Shown in pieces: positions 8,614-16,353 of a stretch of DNA of 57,819 nt. The DNA comes from a virus, in the IMG/VR virus record IMGVR_UViG_3300040801_001904, positions 1 through 57,819 of that record. The stretch is one strand, 5' to 3'. A program made the translations under genes and the position numbers. How positions within the stretch are numbered: the stretch's first letter is position 1; every line of letters starts with the position of its first letter. Below the pieces are notes generated by a model, which ran no database searches, had not been told where the DNA came from, and saw only the letters and a program-made list of their open reading frames with translations.

Positions 8614-9159
8614 CTATTTCTCCTTTTTATATAACTCCCGCATCTTCTGTAACATTTCCCGGTCACGAATAACCGATTCCTTCCAGAAGTTTCTCAATCC
8701 ATCTATTGTATCAATTGTATGCATATTATAAATATGGGTAATCGTAAGCATCAAACTGACACGATGACCTATTTCTTTTGGATTAATTGGTTTCTCTATA
8801 TAATCATAAAGATCTTTGGAATATGTAGATGATAAATAATCCCAATCTTCATCTTTAATAGGTGGCTCAATGATAAAAAGAAATGGAATAATTCTTAATC
8901 TATTCTTTTGTTCTAAATATAACGTTCTTCCATCAAATCCATTCAAATCTACAGATACAATAAAAACATCTGCCTTTCTAAAATCAGAAGAATTCATTAG
9001 TTTACAAGGATCATTATATGCACGAATCACTAAATCAGGAATATGAACCAAACTATTCCTTATAACCAAATTTTCATCATCTGATTTAGTTACAGTAATT
9101 ATTAATTGTTTTTCACGTTTCAATTCAGTATTAACCATTTTAATCATCACCACCTTCAT
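8614..9159 (-). CDS. Response-regulator receiver-like domain protein
   Basis: The 181-residue product follows the receiver (CheY-like) fold pattern. IITVTKSDDENLVIRNSL (residues 20-37) carries the acidic pair D27/D28. ADVFIVSVDLNGFDG (63-77) matches the phosphoacceptor strand and loop, and LYDYIEKPINPKEIGHRV (117-134) carries the conserved K123-P124. In the simplest gap-free alignment the phosphoacceptor aspartate is replaced by S69, with D71 two residues on; the usual Thr/Ser at the end of strand 4 is Ile. It may therefore be a pseudo-receiver that binds a partner without phosphorylation. The C-terminus (about 140-181) is a charged helix, and no DNA-binding output domain is present. The first ATG lacks a clear ribosome site; ATG at 9138, after AAGGTGG, is an alternative. 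Its presence among tail genes is unusual. Confidence 0.6.
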   Translation of the reverse strand: MKVVMIKMVNTELKREKQLIITVTKSDDENLVIRNSLVHIPDLVIRAYNDPCKLMNSSDFRKADVFIVSVDLNGFDGRTLYLEQKNRLRIIPFLFIIEPPIKDEDWDYLSSTYSKDLYDYIEKPINPKEIGHRVSLMLTITHIYNMHTIDTIDGLRNFWKESVIRDREMLQKMRELYKKEK

Positions 9160-9170
9160 TGTTTATATTG

Positions 9171-9485
9171 TTATTTTGATACCAATATACCAACCAAACC
9201 TAAAATAATCGTACACAAAACCCCGATGACACCAAAAAGCTTAACAGCAAAACCATTATGTGATTTCTCAGTTGATTGAAACTCTTTAGTGATTTTCTCT
9301 CCAATAACTCTAACACAATCTACCAGGGAATTTAATAAAGTAATAGTTGTATCTTGCTTATCCATTAACTGTAGATTGGACTCTATCATATTCTTATATG
9401 TTTCCATGAATAATGATAAATCTTCTCTCGTAATTACACCTTCATCTTTATTCTTTAGGCTCCTATTATCACTTTGAATAGCCAT
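9171..9485 (-). CDS. C-tail-anchored small membrane protein
   Basis: The 104-residue protein has a hydrophilic helical body (residues 15-75, probably coiled coil) and a single C-terminal transmembrane segment at about 80-102 (VIGVLCTIILGLVGILVSK). This layout resembles small phage proteins that are sometimes annotated as hemolysin XhlA-like or holin-associated, but no specific motif proves it. It lies between the receiver-like gene and a lectin-like gene in the fibre block. A lysis or membrane-signalling role are both possible. The GGAATTAATTTA preceding the ATG is a weak ribosome site. Confidence 0.45.
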   Translation of the reverse strand: MAIQSDNRSLKNKDEGVITREDLSLFMETYKNMIESNLQLMDKQDTTITLLNSLVDCVRVIGEKITKEFQSTEKSHNGFAVKLFGVIGVLCTIILGLVGILVSK

Positions 9486-9538
9486 TAAATTAATTCCATA
9501 ATAATTAAGTAATTATAAAATAATACTTATTAATTCTA

Positions 9539-10543
9539 TTAAGCATTCAATGTAACTCCCCATTGAATTGCATTTAATTTAGCTACTGTCCATGAAGTAC
9601 CATCTGGACAATTAGCAAAGAAATCCATCATAGCATTTCCGTAAGAAGCATTATAATCAAGATTCAAATCCTTTAAAAAATGGTATCTTTCAACAGAATC
9701 TTGTTTACTCATATGCTGTAATGATCTTGCTACTCCTGATGTTTTTCTTGCAAGTGTAAACAAACTAATTCCCTTTATAGTATTACCATCTAAAGTTAAT
9801 GTTTGATAATTATAAAGATCTTTATCACCTACATTATTTGAATAAACATATGTAGTATCATCATCTATTACAGTTTCATCTACCATTGCATAATTATCAA
9901 CTCCGGTAGAAGGAATAAATTGATTTATATCTCCATCTGCATTGGGATATAAAACTTGGGAATATAATTCACCTTGAAAATCATCAGCTATATAAAGATT
10001 ATCTAATCTACATTCATAAGAATGATTAGATGAAAAATAAAGAAAAGTAATATCTCCCCCATCAGTATCCATATTAGTTAAGTTTATAATTAGTTTTCCA
10101 TTAACTTTAACTTGTATATAACCAGAAACAGCATCACTAAATAATTTCATTTCAATATGACAAGAAGATCCCTGTGGAACAGTATAACCTGAATGATGAA
10201 TTACAGTAGTACCTTGATATATCGAAAAACCATTAGATAATGTATATCTAAGTCTAAATGAAGTACTACCTACTAAGAAAACAAAGATCCAATCATAATA
10301 AACAGCACTCATCGTATAAATATTAGAATATATTTTAGTAAAATGTCCACCAGCAGATATTGTTTTTAATCCTGATGGAATAATTTTACCCCAAGCACCA
10401 TCACCACCAAGATCATATATACATTTACTATTATTATAACCACCAGTAGCACCAAAATTACCACCATAACCATCATCAAATAACTGATTAACATCATATA
10501 TGTCACTACAACCTTCAAATCCCGTAAAGAAATAAAGAGTCAT
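9539..10543 (-). CDS. Lectin-like (concanavalin-fold) tail protein, paralogue 2
   Basis: This 334-residue protein is closely related to the gene at 10747-11772. Both start with (T/A)LYFFTGFEGCS, both contain GYIQVKVNGK/S followed by a strand in LNLT, and both have SQVLYPNADGD-x-NQF and SGVARSLQHMSKQDSVER. The N-terminal half fits a LamG/concanavalin sandwich; the C-terminal half ends with the W-T-V-x-K-L-N-A-I-Q-W-G motif frequent in phage structural proteins. It is probably a receptor-binding or fibre-tip component. Identical DNA blocks shared with paralogue 3, including 45 nt at 9689-9733, point to recent duplication or ongoing gene conversion. Confidence 0.62.
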   Translation of the reverse strand: MTLYFFTGFEGCSDIYDVNQLFDDGYGGNFGATGGYNNSKCIYDLGGDGAWGKIIPSGLKTISAGGHFTKIYSNIYTMSAVYYDWIFVFLVGSTSFRLRYTLSNGFSIYQGTTVIHHSGYTVPQGSSCHIEMKLFSDAVSGYIQVKVNGKLIINLTNMDTDGGDITFLYFSSNHSYECRLDNLYIADDFQGELYSQVLYPNADGDINQFIPSTGVDNYAMVDETVIDDDTTYVYSNNVGDKDLYNYQTLTLDGNTIKGISLFTLARKTSGVARSLQHMSKQDSVERYHFLKDLNLDYNASYGNAMMDFFANCPDGTSWTVAKLNAIQWGVTLNA

Positions 10544-10556
10544 CTTTTAAATCCCT

Positions 10557-10754
10557 TTAAGTAATTATATAAGCAAAACTATTAGGATTAAGATTTATCA
10601 ATGCAACTTCAATATATTGAGAAGTTACATATGCTTCTGTTGTATCATTCAATAAAGCAACTTCAGCATTTTGTCTGGTTACATATGCTTCTGTTGTATC
10701 ATTCAATAAAGCAACTTCAGCATTTTGTCTGGTTACATATGCTTCATCAGCCAT
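10557..10754 (-). CDS. Short tandem-repeat tail-associated protein
   Basis: The 65-residue protein is almost wholly repeats. Two identical 18-residue units (EAYVTRQNAEVALLNDTT) and a third diverged unit (EAYVTSQYIEVALINLN) are followed by FAYIIT. It resembles the SKAVAYAVL-repeat gene at 4911-5234 in its V-x-x-x-x-x-V-A/V-L pattern and its hydrophobic end. It overlaps the start of its upstream neighbour's end by 8 bp and separates two paralogous lectin-like genes. It is probably a small virion or fibre-associated protein. No enzyme motif is visible. Confidence 0.5.
   Translation of the reverse strand: MADEAYVTRQNAEVALLNDTTEAYVTRQNAEVALLNDTTEAYVTSQYIEVALINLNPNSFAYIIT
10627..10745 (-). repeat. 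54-bp perfect tandem duplication
   Basis: The unit at 10627-10680 is repeated base for base at 10681-10734, followed by an 11-nt start of a third copy. Perfect identity over 54 bp in coding DNA implies a very recent slippage or duplication event. The unit encodes 18 residues in frame, so copy-number change would keep the protein readable. Confidence 0.92.
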
Positions 10755-11772
10755 TTAATATAAACCCCCATTGTATTGCATTTAACTTAGATACTGTCCA
10801 AGAGGTATCATCAGGACAAAGACCAAAAGTATCTATTAAAGCATATCCATGACCATCTATCCATTCAAGATTTAAACTTTTAGAATCATGATTACGTTCA
10901 ACAGAATCTTGTTTACTCATATGCTGTAATGATCTTGCTACACCAGAGGTCTTTCTTGCATATGTAACTAAAGTAACACCTTTTATAGTATTATTATTTA
11001 AAGTTAATGGTTGATAACCAAACAATTCTTTATCACCAACATTATTTGATTCAAGTATTGTAACATCATTATCAATTGAAGCTTCATCTACCATTGCATA
11101 ATTATCTACACCAGTAGAAGGGGTAAATTGATTTACATCTCCATCTGCATTGGGATATAAAACTTGAGAATACAATTCACCTTGAAAATCATCAGCTACA
11201 TATAAATTATCCATATAAAAAGAACTACCAGTACCACTTGAACACCACATTACTTTAGTAATATCTCCACCATCTGTATTTATACCTGTTAAATTTAATA
11301 CAACAGATCCATTAACTTTAACCTGTATATAACCAGTAGAAGCATTACTAAATAATTTACATTCAAAATGGTTAATAGAATTAGAATCATATAAATAACC
11401 TGTATTAAGAGAACTGCCAAGTAAAGTTGAATAAGTTCCTCTAAACGCTTTCCAACCTGTGGTATAGCATTGAACAAAAATAGGAGTACTTCCAGCAACT
11501 ATAAATCTAAAAGTATTTAAATAATAATAGTTTTCAGTTTGTTGATCCATATGTCTGTTATTTCGTTTATGAAAACCAGCACAAACTGTTTTTAAACCAG
11601 AAGGTAGATTTTTATCAACAGCAAATCCAGAATAACCTCCTAAACATTTTGAAGAATTATATCCATTAGAAGAATTGTAAATTATTGAAGTATGATGAGA
11701 ATCATCTAAAAGCTGATTTACCGACATACTATTACTACAACCTTCAAATCCCGTAAAGAAATATAAAGCCAT
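10747..11772 (-). CDS. Lectin-like (concanavalin-fold) tail protein, paralogue 3
   Basis: This 341-residue paralogue of 9539-10543 has the same start (LYFFTGFEGCSNS), the same VKVNGSVVLNLTG hairpin, the same ADDFQGELYSQVLYPNADGD linker and the same SGVARSLQHMSKQDSVER segment. Divergence is concentrated in the first 200 residues, the presumed ligand-binding sandwich, whereas the C-terminal half is strongly conserved. That pattern suits receptor-binding proteins under diversifying selection on a common attachment domain. A tail-fibre or tail-tip role is inferred from context. Confidence 0.62.
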   Translation of the reverse strand: MALYFFTGFEGCSNSMSVNQLLDDSHHTSIIYNSSNGYNSSKCLGGYSGFAVDKNLPSGLKTVCAGFHKRNNRHMDQQTENYYYLNTFRFIVAGSTPIFVQCYTTGWKAFRGTYSTLLGSSLNTGYLYDSNSINHFECKLFSNASTGYIQVKVNGSVVLNLTGINTDGGDITKVMWCSSGTGSSFYMDNLYVADDFQGELYSQVLYPNADGDVNQFTPSTGVDNYAMVDEASIDNDVTILESNNVGDKELFGYQPLTLNNNTIKGVTLVTYARKTSGVARSLQHMSKQDSVERNHDSKSLNLEWIDGHGYALIDTFGLCPDDTSWTVSKLNAIQWGFILNG

Positions 11773-11783
11773 ATTTTAAATCC

Positions 11784-12545
11784 TTATTTTCTTGTACCCT
11801 TAATTGTAATACCAACATCAGCCAAACTAACATCAGCAGAAGAAGGACCAGTTAGTTTAACAATATCACCACCAGAAAGAGTAGTTTTTGTATTAAATGT
11901 AAATGATCCTGTTGTTTGTCCTGAAGCAATTGTTGCAGAACCCACAGAAGAACCATTAACCAAAATGTTAAAAACAGCTTCCAATGCGGGTGCAGTTCCA
12001 CATTTAATATAACTATAAGGCAATCTCTTAGGTAATTCTATATTCTCACCACCAACAACAACATGAAACAAAAGAAGCTGTTCATCAGTAAGAGTCCCAG
12101 GAACACTTACACCAATTACATAAAGATTACTAAATTTAGAAGGAGTAACTTGTGGCTCTTCTTCATCAATTGTACCTTCCGATCCTGACCAATAAACAGA
12201 ACCAACAGGAACTTGAGTTGACAAATCCCAAATAGTCTGAGAAGCAACCAAAACACCAGAAGCATTATATGAGATATACCATTGACCTACCACATCATCA
12301 ATTATAACTGATTCTGCTTCTTCTTTTTCATAACGAACACCAAAAGCATAAAATACAAAGGATTCACTTACCGGAGTAATTGTAAATTCCCTTGTAGTAT
12401 CATTAAAAGCCAATGAACTTGCAGCAGGATCTACAAAACCTGTAGATTGATTAACTTCATTATAATAATTGGTAACATTGGTAATATTATTGGTAACTTC
12501 TTCCGTAATTGAACTACCACCAAATGGATTTAAACTTGTACCCAT
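11784..12545 (-). CDS. Phage structural protein with coiled-coil start, fibre-like
   Basis: The 253-residue protein starts with NPFGGSSITEEVTNNITNVTNYYNEV, a short Asn/Thr-rich trimeric coiled-coil-like stem. A middle part contains FNDTTREFTITP and SFVFYAFGVRYEKEE. The C-terminal beta domain ends GGDIVKLTGPSSADVSLADVGITIKGTR, a closing motif common in phage fibre and tail-attached proteins. The C-terminal about 75 residues look like a stand-alone beta-sandwich module. It is likely a fibre or appendage subunit; no enzyme residues are visible. Confidence 0.55.
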   Translation of the reverse strand: MGTSLNPFGGSSITEEVTNNITNVTNYYNEVNQSTGFVDPAASSLAFNDTTREFTITPVSESFVFYAFGVRYEKEEAESVIIDDVVGQWYISYNASGVLVASQTIWDLSTQVPVGSVYWSGSEGTIDEEEPQVTPSKFSNLYVIGVSVPGTLTDEQLLLFHVVVGGENIELPKRLPYSYIKCGTAPALEAVFNILVNGSSVGSATIASGQTTGSFTFNTKTTLSGGDIVKLTGPSSADVSLADVGITIKGTRK

Positions 12546-12577
12546 TATTATTATCCTTTTAAGTAGAATTTGATTAA

Positions 12578-13006
12578 TTACTTACGTTCTTCAATATAAA
12601 TAGTAGCTGCGGAAGGAAATACACAAATCAATTGATTAACATTTGAACCAACGCTAATCAAACGTTCAGTATTTGGATAAGATTTAAGCGGAGGAGTATT
12701 AGAAAGAGAACGAAGATAAATATCAACTATCACACCACTTGAATTAAATACAGAAATCGTTTTAGTATTTCTATTAATTGATACTGTTTGATTATTACCA
12801 ACACCAGTAGAAGTAACTTCATGTATTGCTGCTTGAAGAGGATTATAATAAGGTGCCTCACTTATCAAAGTTAAATCTGAATCAGTAAGAATATAAGTTG
12901 TCTCTAAAGTTTCACCAGAATTAATCGCAAAACTAATAGAAGTACCATTGGTATCTTTAACAGTCTCAGTAATTCTTTCTTCAGTATTGTTTTTATAAAC
13001 TGGCAT
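12578..13006 (-). CDS. Small beta-rich phage structural protein
   Basis: The 142 residues have no motif that I recognise as catalytic. The composition is beta-rich with many Thr, Ser and Asn (NTKTISVFNSSGVIVDIYLRS), typical of phage appendage proteins. It starts at ATG 13006 after the good ribosome site AAGGAGTATTAAAG. It is the first gene after an 85-bp gap holding a consensus-like minus-strand promoter, so a sub-operon running down through the lectin-like and receiver-like genes may begin here. Confidence 0.5.
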   Translation of the reverse strand: MPVYKNNTEERITETVKDTNGTSISFAINSGETLETTYILTDSDLTLISEAPYYNPLQAAIHEVTSTGVGNNQTVSINRNTKTISVFNSSGVIVDIYLRSLSNTPPLKSYPNTERLISVGSNVNQLICVFPSAATIYIEERK

Positions 13007-13053
13007 CTTTAATACTCCTTTTTAAATTGATTTAACTTCCCTAATTTACTTGC

Positions 13054-13082
13054 ATTTTAAGTCATTTTAGTACAATAATCAA
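13054..13082 (-). promoter_or_regulatory. Predicted sigma70-type promoter
   Basis: On the minus strand TTGATT (13082-13077) and TAAAAT (13059-13054) are separated by 17 bp, in one of the few larger gaps (85 bp) of the leftward operon. It would serve the gene starting at 13006. AT-rich DNA yields such matches by chance, so this is moderate evidence. Confidence 0.45.
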
Positions 13083-13091
13083 TTACAAAAT

Positions 13092-14003
13092 CTAACCACA
13101 GGAAGATTTCTTAAATGCTTGATATTGCATAACTATCTCAACAATGGATTCAGGAGTAATCATCATCATACATTTTGGGAATCTATTTTCAGCATCAATA
13201 GTAACACATTCAGCCAAGTTCTTCTTCCAACATCCCTCATATTTACAGCATTTTAATTGACCAATTGTATGTAAATAGAAATGACCATCATGTTGTTCCC
13301 AAGATGGTTCTTCTCTTCCTCCTGCAATTACAACACATGGCTTTTGAAATGCTGCTGCTAAATGCATTTGCAAAGACACAGGACCAATACAGCCATCTGA
13401 ATGATAAACCAATGCAAAGTAATCTCTTAAATTATTAGTCTTACCAACCAAACTGATTACATTACTTAAACGGGGATGAAGGTGATGGTCGTGTCCGGTT
13501 TGAACAATATCACAATGAAAATCAGAATTATCATTAAGAAGATTTACAACCTTTTGATATAAAAAAGGAGGATACTGCTTTAAAAGAATATCTAACTTAA
13601 TACCAGCATTTAAAACCCAATAAGGTTTCTTTAGACCAAATTTATCAAGGAACTTTCTTTTATTCTTCTCTAATTGAGTTAATTCTATATGAGGATATGA
13701 ATTGAGCTTTTTAATATTAAGGTTTAATTTCTCATTAAGAATATGAATAAAACAATCTGAAAAATGAAGTTTCTTTCTCCTTAATTTATGAAGATAACTA
13801 CCATAATCCAAATCAATAACTTTAATTTCTCTATTCTTGGGTAATTGACAAACATATTTGTTATTGAAAAACACTTCAGGATAACAACTAATTACATCTG
13901 TTTCAAACCAATTGGGATAACTCAAATGCAAATCACGAATAGCTACAGACAACATCAACAAATCACCTGGGCTTTGCATCTGCTTAAATATCAATTGATT
14001 CAT
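13092..14003 (-). CDS. Glycosyltransferase family 9 (heptosyltransferase-like), copy B
   Basis: The 303-residue product has the GT9 start motif SPGDLLMLSVAIRDLHLSYP and the late motif GPVSLQMHLAAAFQKPCVVIAGG, corresponding to the nucleotide-sugar site of ADP-heptose transferases. The C-terminal region is rich in cysteines (LKCCKYEGCW, then AECV and PKCM), a layout seen in GT9 enzymes that carry a metal-binding Cys cluster, including protein O-heptosyltransferases such as TibC; this is a resemblance, not proof. I chose ATG 14003 over the upstream GTG (14009) because GGAG lies 5 nt before it. It sits in the middle of the fibre cassette between a promoter-containing gap and two BNR-repeat collar proteins. 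An LPS-modifying or virion-protein-modifying role are both possible. Confidence 0.78.
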   Translation of the reverse strand: MNQLIFKQMQSPGDLLMLSVAIRDLHLSYPNWFETDVISCYPEVFFNNKYVCQLPKNREIKVIDLDYGSYLHKLRRKKLHFSDCFIHILNEKLNLNIKKLNSYPHIELTQLEKNKRKFLDKFGLKKPYWVLNAGIKLDILLKQYPPFLYQKVVNLLNDNSDFHCDIVQTGHDHHLHPRLSNVISLVGKTNNLRDYFALVYHSDGCIGPVSLQMHLAAAFQKPCVVIAGGREEPSWEQHDGHFYLHTIGQLKCCKYEGCWKKNLAECVTIDAENRFPKCMMMITPESIVEIVMQYQAFKKSSCG

Positions 14004-14005
14004 TA

Positions 14006-15199
14006 TCACTCCGCTACTTTTATGTAATTAAAAACACCCCCATGATCATCCACTATTACACTTGGTAATTGAAAATGTGTTGTTTTGTTATAAGTAACAC
14101 CTGTACTTCTTGCCATTGACCTTTCATTTCGTGGCATAGAAACAATATAACTATCACCAGAATTTACCATCAAAGCTCTTACATTACAAACACAATTAAC
14201 CTTAAAGTAATTCAAATTGGTCAATGATTTCCCAACTAATATACTACCAGTATAATTATTGGGAATAACATAATGCTCTCCTGTCCATATTGGTGTAGTA
14301 TTATCATAAATATAACTATAATATTGATTTAAAAATGGCTTTAAATGATATTCCCTCCAATCATCAGGATCTAAAAGAGTAGAACCTTCAAAAACCTTAA
14401 TACGATAAGCTTCATAACCCAACATAATCCATTTTGAATTTAAATATGCAAGGGTAGATATTTCTGGATTAAACATATTCAATAAAATGTCTTCTGTCCC
14501 TGATGACCAATTCTGACCATCAGTAGAAGAATATAGCTTATAAAATGGAGCAGAATAATCATATGCATACATCAAAAAACGAGTACCATCATTAGCTAAT
14601 CCACCAATATAACCACTTGAAAAAGGATAATTAACACCACTCCAAGTAATACCATCAGTAGAAAAAGCATATTGTGCAGACGATTGATACTCCTGCATTA
14701 AAACAAACTTGTTACTAAAATAAGATAAATGCTTCCAAGTAGTACTACTTGGTAATGTAGCAGAAGTCCAAGTTTGACCATCTGTTGAATAATAAGCAAG
14801 GGCAGAATTATATCTTGCAGTAACAAACCTTGTACCATTATTTGATAAACAATAATGATAATAAGTACCAGATGGTAAAGCAGCATAGGCATTCCAACTA
14901 ACACCATCATCGGTTGAAACCCAAACAGTTGTATTAAGACCAACAAGAACTATCATACTTCCCATTCTTGATATTGCATATTTAGCATAAGATTCAACCG
15001 ATTGATCAACATCAACAAATGTCCAATCCCTCCAAATTGCCGGATGCAATTCATCAACAATATCAACATAAGCAGGATAATCAGCTTTTAATAAAACATC
15101 TCCATTGCATTTCAACCAAGTTGAGTCGGGAGGTCCAACAGATCTTATAATTGTACCTACTGCAACTGAAGATCCTCCAACACTTAAAAGATTAGCCAT
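14006..15199 (-). CDS. Tail collar protein with BNR/sialidase-like propeller, copy 1
   Basis: The 397-residue product starts with a phage tail collar domain: VGTIIRSVGPPDSTWLKCNG followed by ADYPAYVDIVDELHP (about residues 14-52). The body has four or five repeats of the Asp-box kind (STDDGVSWNAY, STDGQTWTSA, STDGITWSGV, STDGQNWSSG) spaced 40-60 residues, typical of BNR/sialidase-type beta-propellers. The C-terminus (TTHFQLPSVIVDDHGGVFNYIKVAE) is the usual end of collar-domain fibre proteins, so the propeller appears to be inserted into a collar protein. It likely binds host glycans. I see no sialidase arginine triad that I could assign. It is paralogous with the next gene. Confidence 0.72.
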   Translation of the reverse strand: MANLLSVGGSSVAVGTIIRSVGPPDSTWLKCNGDVLLKADYPAYVDIVDELHPAIWRDWTFVDVDQSVESYAKYAISRMGSMIVLVGLNTTVWVSTDDGVSWNAYAALPSGTYYHYCLSNNGTRFVTARYNSALAYYSTDGQTWTSATLPSSTTWKHLSYFSNKFVLMQEYQSSAQYAFSTDGITWSGVNYPFSSGYIGGLANDGTRFLMYAYDYSAPFYKLYSSTDGQNWSSGTEDILLNMFNPEISTLAYLNSKWIMLGYEAYRIKVFEGSTLLDPDDWREYHLKPFLNQYYSYIYDNTTPIWTGEHYVIPNNYTGSILVGKSLTNLNYFKVNCVCNVRALMVNSGDSYIVSMPRNERSMARSTGVTYNKTTHFQLPSVIVDDHGGVFNYIKVAE

Positions 15200-15200
15200 G

Positions 15201-16352
15201 TTATTTTACCCTTATATAATTTCTAAGCTTTAAATAATGATTCTCTTTCTGATCATAATTAGCATAAGGTAATCTAAAATAAGTATTAGTATCATAATCA
15301 ACAGCATTCCATCTAAAAACAAATGGGGATTCACCTAACAAATAATAATAACCAGTTGAAGAATTATAAAGAATTGTATGCCAATTACCATTAGGAATAT
15401 TAATCCTATTCCAAGTTTTCAAATCAGATGAATAAAATGTTTCCGCACCAATTTCTCTAACTAAAAAATAGTAACTTCCTGCTTTTACCACTTTTGTTGA
15501 ATAAGCACTATATTCCCGATAACCATAATACAAATGTTGAATCTCCCAATTTATACCATCATCACCAGGAGATATAGCAACATAATCATCATAATTTGTA
15601 CTGCCACTACACATTACAAAAACATCATCTGTTGAATCATAAATGCAACTACCAATAAAAGGAGAAACACCAACATCATATGTTTTCCAATTAGCACCAT
15701 AATCAGTAGAAATACAATATTTACCATATGGATCAGAAAGAATGATTCTACTTGAATTTGCATCCATAGCCTGCGTACTTGAAAACGGAACTGTTAATGT
15801 AGTCCAATCAATTCCATTTGAAGAACGATAAAAAGTTGTACTATAATAGTTATTAATATAAAAATAAGTGCCATCACTCGCAACTTCTCTACCTCTAATT
15901 GTTGCTGGCAATGCTCTTTCTGTCCAATTAACTCCATCAGGAGAAGTAACATATAATGTATATGAAGTATTTGAATAAGGAACAGAAATAAATAAACCAA
16001 TTGTAGCATTATAAACAATACTCTCATAATGTCTGGATGCCGTAGTTAATGCTACTGAAGTCCAAGACTCACCATTAGATGAATATACCATCCTACTTCC
16101 ATAACAAGATCCAACATAATAAGTACCATCATAAGCAACATCATATATTTCTTCATCAACACCTGAATAAATTGACTTCCATTGATTAAAAATAGGATGA
16201 GGTCTATCCATCATATTAAACAAATCCGAATAATCAGCTTGAGCTAATAACTGTCCATCACACAATAACCAATTTTCGTTAGGAGGACCATTAGCTTCAA
16301 TAACTGATCCAATTGGATATAACTCAGAAACTTGAACAGGATGCAATAGCAT
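15201..16352 (-). CDS. Tail collar protein with BNR/sialidase-like propeller, copy 2
   Basis: This 383-residue paralogue of the gene at 14006-15199 has the collar start PIGSVIEANGPPNENWLLCDG with QADYSDLFNMMDRPHP. Asp-box-like repeats follow (YSSNGESWTSV, TSPDGVNWTER, RSSNGIDWTTL, STDYGANWKTY, SPGDDGINWEI, YSSDLKTWNRI). The C-terminal closure is YFRLPYANYDQKENHYLKLRNYIRV. The two copies have the same order of parts but clearly different propeller sequences, so they may bind different ligands. The gene ends 1 bp before copy 1 begins and is probably translated in tandem with it. Confidence 0.72.
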   Translation of the reverse strand: MLLHPVQVSELYPIGSVIEANGPPNENWLLCDGQLLAQADYSDLFNMMDRPHPIFNQWKSIYSGVDEEIYDVAYDGTYYVGSCYGSRMVYSSNGESWTSVALTTASRHYESIVYNATIGLFISVPYSNTSYTLYVTSPDGVNWTERALPATIRGREVASDGTYFYINNYYSTTFYRSSNGIDWTTLTVPFSSTQAMDANSSRIILSDPYGKYCISTDYGANWKTYDVGVSPFIGSCIYDSTDDVFVMCSGSTNYDDYVAISPGDDGINWEIQHLYYGYREYSAYSTKVVKAGSYYFLVREIGAETFYSSDLKTWNRINIPNGNWHTILYNSSTGYYYLLGESPFVFRWNAVDYDTNTYFRLPYANYDQKENHYLKLRNYIRVK

Positions 16353-16353
16353 T

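Noticed and set aside
9486-9538. A promoter in the AT-rich 53-bp gap
   Set aside because: A TATAAT can be read on the minus strand but no -35 hexamer lies at a usable distance.
10627-10745. Possible CRISPR-like array
   Set aside because: Units are directly adjacent with no spacers, in coding frame, and only two complete copies exist.
10601-10852. 83-codon frame with LHMLLLYHSIKQLQHFVW repeats opposite the short repeat gene
   Set aside because: It is produced by the 54-bp duplication read backwards; it starts without a ribosome site and runs against the operon.
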